Positions 57,731-64,000 of a stretch of DNA of 64,000 nucleotides are shown here, piece by piece (the stretch's first letter is position 1; each line of letters opens with the position of its first letter). Both the position numbers and the translations under genes were made by a program. The stretch is taken from positions 1,798,001-1,862,000 of the forward strand of contig AP026540.1 of assembly GCA_026075535.2 (NCBI GenBank), written 5' to 3'. Origin of the DNA: Tricholoma matsutake. Its lineage: Eukaryota; Basidiomycota; Agaricomycetes; Agaricales; Tricholomataceae. The notes under the pieces are model-generated. The model was not told the DNA's origin. It saw only the letters and a program-made list of their open reading frames with translations, and ran no database searches.

Positions 57731-58252
57731 TCGTCATAAAAGCGGGTTCCGAGGGTAAGGAGCATTTTTGTAGGCCTCTGCACCACCTCATGATCTCATG
57801 ACGAGCTTTGCTATCCACAGGCGGTTTCCCCCCTTTTCACATGGTCTGTGCTTTGGTGCTAGGTGCTAGCAGATGCTGGGGTATAAGACAGTCTAAGTGT
57901 GATTAGGGGACTCCTGTGTTGCTTCTTTCTGCCATCACTTGCAAGCAACACAGGTAAGTGCTTCGCGCTCATATCGCTGCTAGTTTCTTACTTTAACAGT
58001 ATTGTTATCTAAAGGCTTCGCCTATCTGAATAGTAACAATTACTTGCATCATAAGAACTCCTGCAATTCTTTTCAGGCTGATCTCATCTAGAAAATCACT
58101 TTCAGGATTCATCTGGTTTACCATTATAGCTTTGCTATTCTACCCAGTTGAATCTTTCTCGTGAGTGGACATCTCTATCTGAGGTCCCTGACACAGTCAC
58201 ATGACATCTACAGGCTTCATTGAACCATTTAGTAAACATTCAATTTTCATGG
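57731..58252 (+). repeat. Ngaro repeat A2, with an intron-like block
   Basis: Same as A1 except for an extra block beginning GTGAGTGGAC and ending ATCTACAG (about 58161-58213), with canonical intron ends. Joining its flanks gives exactly the A1 sequence TTTCTCGCTTCAT. Confidence 0.88.
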
Positions 58253-58349
58253 CCCACCCTTTCCTCCCTTTTGATTGTAGGCTTGTGTATGTAACATAGG
58301 AAATGGTCTCTGGCTGCTAGTATGTAACTAGATTTTTTATTTGTAGTTG

Positions 58350-58443
58350 GCGCACCCATTTCCTCGCATATTTTATTTGGGGTCCATCCAGGTGGATCTC
58401 AGTTTTCTGCTACTACTCCTTCACTGTGAGCCAGCAGCAGAGG
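58350..58443 (+). repeat. Ngaro repeat B2 (right end of element)
   Basis: 94 bp matching B1; the shared sequence ends at CAGCAGCAGAGG, giving the right boundary. Confidence 0.88.
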
Positions 58444-58770
58444 CAAGAGGTTACAGATCCTCCGATCATGGACATCGTTCACATGGGAGGAGGGGGTGGG
58501 GGGGACTCACTATATAAGGCAATTGCATGCTCTGTTTGGCTCATAGCAGAAAGGACAGCAGAGTTTGATTGAGCTTGCCCAGCCGAACACTGCTGTTATC
58601 GTCGAGATCATCAATGCTCTCGATTTCACTTGTCTGCCTGGCCTCGCGGGGCCTCTCCTCAGTAAACTGTTTGCGTGATGGCAATCTAACACTGTAAATA
58701 GTGTATCATCGCAACACTCTCCTTTTCATACCCATTCTTTTACTTCTGTTCATAATTCTTTGTCTAAAGA
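58444..58770. other. Ngaro right flank, no gene
   Basis: A TATA-like stretch (CACTATATAAGG) at about 58508 follows a G-rich run. No clear open frame. Confidence 0.4.
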
Positions 58771-58779
58771 AATTCAAAC

Positions 58780-59070
58780 TCCATGTCCCGAGAAAGCCTC
58801 AAACAGTACTCGCCAAATTCTTTGCAAACGATGCAGCCCTTGCACCAACGTACTGATCACCTGCAAACTTTGTACCGAGGTACACTGGAAGTATAACATG
58901 CATCAGCACCTGTCTGAGCAGCATTGAGGTTGGCAGCAGTATCTTAAGGATGACAATGACTTCCTTAATAAAATTACAATTACTAACAAAGAAGAAAAGG
59001 CTTTGGGAATCCCAGAGAATAAACAAGGTGTTCTAGCTACTGCGTCGGATTCACATGATGCTTGTTACAT
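58780..59070 (+). pseudogene. Zinc-finger fragment
   Basis: A plus-strand frame reads KRCSPCTNVLITCKLCTEVH and WKYNMHQHLSEQH, then TGA, then KITITNKEEKALGIPEN. CXXC pairs and HX3H spacing suggest a zinc finger of a multi-copy Agaricomycete family. Both ends lost; stop after EQH. Confidence 0.4.
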
Positions 59071-59089
59071 GAATTGCCTACCATCTATT

Positions 59090-59620
59090 CAGGATTATTG
59101 CGATGACTCTCCCCACCAGTTGTGCACCCCACGTTCAGCTGATCCCTCAATCCCATTACCTACCTTTGCTTTATAAAATCTAATACATAGTTATAATTCC
59201 TTGTATTCATTACTTCATTGGGAATTACAGTTTCTATGTACTGGATGATTGCCGTGAAGCCGACTAGATGACAAAGCACATCTGCCGAGGACATGCCTCC
59301 TAGTGGAACATTCTGAGGACCCTGGTTGGACCCTAGATCCAATGTCCATTATTCCATGATCTGTCACCTCTTGCCCCAAGTCCTGCACGATCAGAAACTA
59401 CTGCCGCTCCATGGGTAGCCACCAGAAACGACTCAGAGCAATGCTATCCCATCTCCCGGGCCATCCAATTTTGGAATCTCTGAACATCCGGGTGTGTCCA
59501 AACATCCAACAGTCTGAGCCTGCCAAGCAACAATACAGCCAAACAAGCCAATGGTGTCATTGACGTCAATGTCGGTACTTATCAATATCAACAGGCTCAC
59601 TGTTTGTAACGGTGCTGGGA
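59090..59620. other. No supported feature
   Basis: Short open frames only. May hold decayed parts of the neighbouring zinc-finger gene. Confidence 0.35.
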
Positions 59621-61441
59621 CCTCCTCTGGGTGGCTGCTAATTGTTCACAGGTAAGCACACATATATGTTCATATGTTCAAGTTACAGTAAGTTACAGTA
59701 TATTACTGACCATCTCTGTAGTATTACATCCATTCTTTCTTGCCCGCTGCATGACACCTTCTACATTCCTGCTGGAGCCAATAACCATGGGTGATGTTTT
59801 AGTACCTGGCAAGGGTCTCTTTTGCACTGGATGTGGTGCATTCTGTGAGTATTGTGTTGTGCTGAATAATGAGAAGGGCAACCAAGGCCGCCTCATGGTC
59901 ACAGTATGTATATGCAGTGAAACTCTTCTTTCATTCGCAGCTCAACATCTTTCTAGTGTAAGCGTGTGAAGGATGGGAAGAGGTGCACCTTCCTGTAAGA
60001 GTGTCTCTTACATCAGCAAGTCTTATCACATGTCATTGCAGTTATCACATGTTATTCCTGTAGTATATAGTCTACACTTCGAGTACTTGCACTGTAGCTT
60101 AGTTTCCTCCCCTGAAATATACTAAGTTCCTAACATGTTTCTGTTCCTCTGAGTCTTGAGTGTTGGAAGCTCTGGCTTCCTTCCACTTCCAGTTGAAATG
60201 AGGCTTGACACAGTTGCCCACAGCATCACCCATTCTACCTTCTGTGCCTGCCCCGCCAAACACCCTGGTCCTCCATGCTACTCCCCCTCCATCCCATCCT
60301 GTCATCATCGACACTCCCTGCCAATCGTCTCAGCAGCTCCACCCTGTCATATCAGGGAGGACATCCAATGTTTGCCCCACTGCTGGGTGCAATCAAACAT
60401 GCATCCATGTTGACTGCCCTCGCTGTGTTTGTTGCAGGCACTGCCTTGCAGCTGGCAGCTGCAGTGTCTGGGCAATTTGTACCCTCACAGCCCGTGGATG
60501 TTGCTGCCACACCACCGCAGCTCGAAAAAATGGTTCCTTTATCATTGGGTGACTCAAACTCAGGCTCTATGCCATCTACAAGTTCAGCCCCACTTGCCGC
60601 ACCTGAAATGCAAAGCAATGTGCCCATCGTCGACCCAAGACCAAACCCGCGGTATGTGTTGCATATGCCACCTATCTTCACAGACCAGTATCGTCATGAG
60701 CAGGAGCTGCACGAGAAGAATTGTGTCATTGAGGCAGAGCGTCAGCAGTGTGCAAAGCTATCCAAGCAGGGAATTGTTGTATATGCATGGACCGAGGTGC
60801 ATTTTTGTTTGGTATAATGGTTTATATCTAATCTAAGTTGATTATATGCTATTGTGTATAGGAGCCACCAACTGTTCAGGAACTGCAAGAGGGATTCATG
60901 TGGCCATATCTGGTGCTCAGTGGTGATGTCCTGTCTGATCTTGGACTCAATGGTCTTCATGTCCAACTCTACCGATGGGATCTAGGTACCTGGTTGAATA
61001 TCAAGGTGGAGCACCAGATCACTGTAAAAGAGCGTGATCACATCTTTCTGAAGGCATGCAATGTGAAGAGCTACCAGGACTTTGATGAGCATCTTGAGGC
61101 AGGCACGGCATCAACTGTTGTGCATCTGCATCATAACCTTGTGGGTGAGCATGCATATCTGCAAAAAGAAGCCCTGTGATGGAAGGACCAGAGTCTCAAG
61201 GATCAGCCCCAGGTTCTTGAGCTAACAGATGAACCAGACCAAGAACAAGGAGCCAGCAAGCCGAGGAAGAGCAAACTGTTGGATGCCCAGCAACTGGCCA
61301 GCTCTCGGTCTCCTTTACCCCAGCAGTCCCCACTGTCAACTGCTGCGACATGCAAGTGTTCTCCCTCTCTGCCCCCATTGCTGCCAATGACTATTTGGTC
61401 ACGCAAGCAAAAACCCTCAAACCAGCCTGTGTGCTGACAGG

Positions 61442-62648
61442 TCCACCTTGTCATTCAAGCTCAGAAAACACATCTGCAATTGTTGTCAAAGCTCTACGAA
61501 CCCATACAAACCTCTCCAAAGCTCTATGAACCTCTACAAAGTCACAAGAATGCTTCAAAATACTTCGCAATGCTTTGAAACTCTTTGCGACACCTCGAAA
61601 TTCTTCATATGCCTTCGGCCACCATAATACAATTTCCCCGACCTTTGTACAGCTCAGGACATACACCTGAAACATCGTCGATGAGTTCCAAACCAGTATC
61701 GAGCAATATCGCAGCGATATCGGCCTTCAAACAAGTCTGATATTTCCTCGACCGACTTCAAAAATCATCGAACATTGCAAATCGACATTGGATACTATAT
61801 CGCTATCCGAATAATCATCGCACACATGCCAGACATATTCCCTACCATTGTCGAACAATATCGCACTGATATCGGGCCATGAACAAAGTCCGAAGAATCT
61901 TCGGAAATCTTCAAAAAACATCAAACCTCGAAAAACATCGTTGGACACAGTATTTCCTATTTGAATGATCTTTGGACGCATGCTGGACACATGGGACACT
62001 ATATCGAGTATATCGAACACATTTCAACCACATGTGCATGCATACAATCTGCTCAAAGCAGTTTCTGATCTTTTATTCAATTTATAACAAGGACAGTCCG
62101 GTTTTAGCTATTCTTTCTTATTATTTCTTTATCATGTGTTATATTCACCCCTTCTAGGCTCGCTTTATTGTTCTGATATACTTATATTGTCTTTTGCCTC
62201 GAGTTTTCCACATGTTTGCCTCATGTTCTCTAGCCTTTTTAGGTACTTTCTTTATTTTATATAAAAAGATGTACTAGATACAAAGAAAAAGAAGAAAGTC
62301 ATCGTCTTCCTCCCAGATCACAGTGATTTGAGAGTTTGGTTTAGTCTTATTCAGTCCAAAGTTTGGTGTTTTATGCTAAACTTCCTCAAATTCCTCAAAA
62401 TTCCATGCATTACGCTATTTTTGCTGTCATTTCCCTCAATTCACCTTTGCTTCACTTCTACTACTTGTCTAGTCCCCTGATCTTGCATCTGAACATATTT
62501 GTGCACTTGAAATTCCTTGAACCTTCTCCGAAAAAATCTCAAAAAATATCGCAACACCTCAAAAAATATCGCAAGTCCTCGAAACACATTCTTTTAGCTT
62601 CAAACTGCTTCGACAAGCAGTTGTTTTTATGACTATTTGATGGTCAGT
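61442..62648. mobile_element. 1.2-kb dispersed repeat, segments A+B
   Basis: Flanked by CTGACAGG (61434-61441 and 62649-62656), an exact 8-bp duplication. The first ~590 bp match 42980-43573 and the later part matches 45393-45800. No convincing terminal inverted repeat and no coding capacity. It may be a non-autonomous DNA element; the length of the duplication suggests hAT-like integration. Confidence 0.6.
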
Positions 62649-62845
62649 CTGACAGGTGACATCTAGAGGGCCTCACATCCTTCCTCTGACTCGTGTTATA
62701 CCATCTGAAGCCATTTTGTGGGTTTTGTTTGGGTTTCCGGGTTGAGCATCATCAGTGCCTCAATGATAACCAGGCCTGCCAATGACATGCCTCACCTCAG
62801 CTACTGTCAGCTCAGTTGCCTTCACTTGGTTCTCACTATACAGCA

Positions 62846-63279
62846 TCACTGTCACCAGGTCCAGCTTCACTGTCACCAGGTCCAGCTTCACTGTCACCAG
62901 GTCCAGCTTCACTGTCACCAGGTCCAGCTTCACTGTCACCAGGTCCAGCTTCACTGTCACCAGGTCCAGCTTCACTGTCACCAGGTCCAGCTTCACTGTC
63001 ACCAGGTCCAGCTTCACTGTCACCAGGTCCAGCTTCACTGTCACCAGGTCCAGCTTCACTGTCACCAGGTCCAGCTTCACTGTCACCAGGTCCAGCTTCA
63101 CTGTCACCAGGTCCAGCTTCACTGTCACCAGGTCCAGCTTCACTGTCACCAGGTCCAGCTTCACTGTCACCAGGTCCAGCTTCACTGTCACCAGGTCCAG
63201 CTTCACTGTCACCAGGTCCAGCTTCACTGTCACCAGGTCCAGCTTCACTGTCACCAGGTCCAGCTTCACTGTCACCAGG
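62846..63279 (+). repeat. 21-bp minisatellite, 21 copies, in frame
   Basis: Unit GTCCAGCTTCACTGTCACCAG, first core at 62846 and last at 63266, exact 21-bp spacing, so 21 copies with almost no differences. In the gene's frame each unit encodes SLSPGPA. The array has no stop in several other frames on both strands. Confidence 0.95.
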
Positions 63280-63631
63280 TCTATTGATCAAAAAGGAGCC
63301 AGCAGCTATTCTCATACCTATGAATGCTGGATCACCAGGATCACTATGGGATCTGATCACTCTAGATAGTGAGGAGGAGGAAGACTGGGATGACACTGAG
63401 GACACAAAGAGCTGGCTGGGCGATTTCTATGTGATTGATGTGGTGAAATATTTCCAGGCTCATAAGGCATGGCCGAGGGCTATTCCTGCAGCAGCCTTTT
63501 TTCAGCAACAGTTTGGGCTTCCATTCTGCAGCTCTACCTACTCCGACCATCTTGCACACACCTCAATCATCGAAGGATGCTGTGCTTACTGCCTCATCTA
63601 GAAAGAAATGGTACTTATCTACCACCATCTC

Positions 63632-64000
63632 TCAGCATATTGAATGATACCCTCCCAGCCAGACATTAGTTTGTTCCCCAATCGACGAGTTGAAGTACCA
63701 TCCTTTGCCATTTTCCCCCAAAAGTTTGGGAAAGCTTACTGGGTTGCAGTTCTCCTGGCAGTGTGTGTCCTTCTCTGAATGCTTGCAGTTGAAGTGGAAA
63801 ACATCAACCAAGAGTCCAACATTCTTAAAGATATCCTCCTTTTTCACAATCGGAGCAAGCTGACAGTTGTTGTTGAAGAAGATGTGATCGGGCATTGATC
63901 CTGGCATGTGGAAGGTCCTCTTTACCATCTCCTAGGCACAAGTGAATATTGACAACTTGTTCAGGAGAACTGGTTTGACCACTTACAATAACACTAGTGA
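63632..64000 (-). pseudogene. KDZ-transposon-associated Cys-rich protein fragment, runs off the window
   Basis: Minus-strand frame 63632-63928 has FFNNNCQLAPIVK, VGLLVDVFHFNCKHSEKDTH, CQENCNPVSFPKLLGENGKG and NSSIGEQTNVWLGGYHSI. This matches, from memory, the domains found beside Kyakuja-Dileera-Zisupton transposases in Agaricomycetes. Its 5' part continues beyond base 64000, perhaps through an intron near 63930. Whether the whole gene is intact cannot be judged. Confidence 0.55.

Larger units (their letters stand above)
52452..58443 (+). mobile_element. Ngaro/DIRS-type tyrosine-recombinase retrotransposon
   Basis: A 6.0-kb element with gag, RT-RNase H and tyrosine recombinase instead of a DDE integrase. 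Its repeats are in the split direct layout: A1 (52452-52900), coding region, B1 (57637-57730), A2 (57731-58252), B2 (58350-58443). B1 ends exactly where A2 begins, as the circular-intermediate model of this class requires. No target-site duplication is expected or seen. It is inactivated by TGA at 55176-55178 and 57267-57269, a base loss near 56240 and a hAT-like MITE in the recombinase. Confidence 0.88.
59630..63601 (+). pseudogene. GRF-like zinc-finger gene with minisatellite, split by a repeat element
   Basis: Exons in order: about 59718-59905 (VLVPGKGLFCTGCGAFCEYC then NNEKGNQGRL, a GRF-like zinc finger); a short piece VKDGKRCTF near 59962; 60205-60796 with CNQTCIHVDCPRCVCCRHCL and a long linker; an intron 60797-60861; 60862-61433 (QELQEGFMWPYLVLSGDVLS); a 1.2-kb insertion 61442-62648; then 62816-63601 with the (SLSPGPA) repeat, the acidic DSEEEEDWDD and a closing WLGDFYVIDVVKYFQAHK. 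The layout resembles a multi-copy Agaricomycete family of unknown role. A TGA at 61177-61179 may be a former CGA. The first exon boundaries are uncertain. Inactive as it stands. Confidence 0.5.

Noticed and set aside
62846..63279. Regular 21-bp direct repeats that could suggest a CRISPR array
   Set aside because: There are no spacers; units are directly joined and lie in a eukaryotic coding frame. It is a minisatellite.

Overview
The window reads as nuclear DNA of a filamentous basidiomycete, most likely an Agaricomycete. The evidence is short GT-AG introns (about 48-70 bp), a NACHT-ankyrin receptor-like gene, a DUF6589-type fragment, KDZ-associated fragments, a Helitron with a C-terminal protease-like domain, Tf1/sushi-type chromodomain Gypsy elements and a Ngaro-type tyrosine-recombinase retrotransposon. 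The genus cannot be named from the sequence. All family assignments come from motifs recognised by eye; no database search was run.

Layout. 0.4-2.1 kb: an unrecognised protein gene (minus). 2.2-16.6 kb: a large decayed Helitron (plus), split by a complete 6.0-kb chromodomain Gypsy element (7856-13881, minus). 17.0-19.3 kb: an apparently intact FAD-dependent monooxygenase-like gene with ten introns (552 codons when spliced). 20.8-21.4 kb: a small three-exon gene. 22.2-23.3 kb: a Ser/Thr/Pro-rich gene built from duplicated exon-intron modules. 24.4-34.0 kb: a NACHT/ankyrin gene (fungal NLR-like), split by a second copy of the same Gypsy family (26279-32314) with a perfect target-site duplication. 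35-48 kb: a repeat graveyard with inverted ~700-bp LTRs, a split Cys-rich gene, hAT-like non-autonomous elements, a solo Gypsy LTR, a DDE transposase remnant, tRNA-derived SINE-like units, satellites and a DUF6589-like fragment. 48.7-51.4 kb: an MFS transporter gene (minus, many short introns). 52.45-58.44 kb: a Ngaro/DIRS-type retrotransposon with the A1-ORFs-B1-A2-B2 split direct repeat layout, itself hit by a hAT-like MITE. 58.8-63.6 kb: zinc-finger remnants and a GRF-like zinc-finger gene broken by a 1.2-kb repeat and carrying a 21-copy, 21-bp minisatellite. 63.6-64.0 kb: a KDZ-associated fragment running off the window.

The main theme is layered transposition followed by CpG decay. Direct comparison of the two Gypsy copies shows at least five arginine CGA codons turned into TGA stops, and LTR-pair differences lie mostly at CpG sites. 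In-frame TGA stops in the Helitron, the Ngaro element and the NLR-like gene fit the same pattern. The two best candidates for unusual biology are the NLR-like gene, whose eight almost identical 99-bp ankyrin units vary at only a few positions, and the Helitron with a helicase-linked cysteine-protease-like domain.
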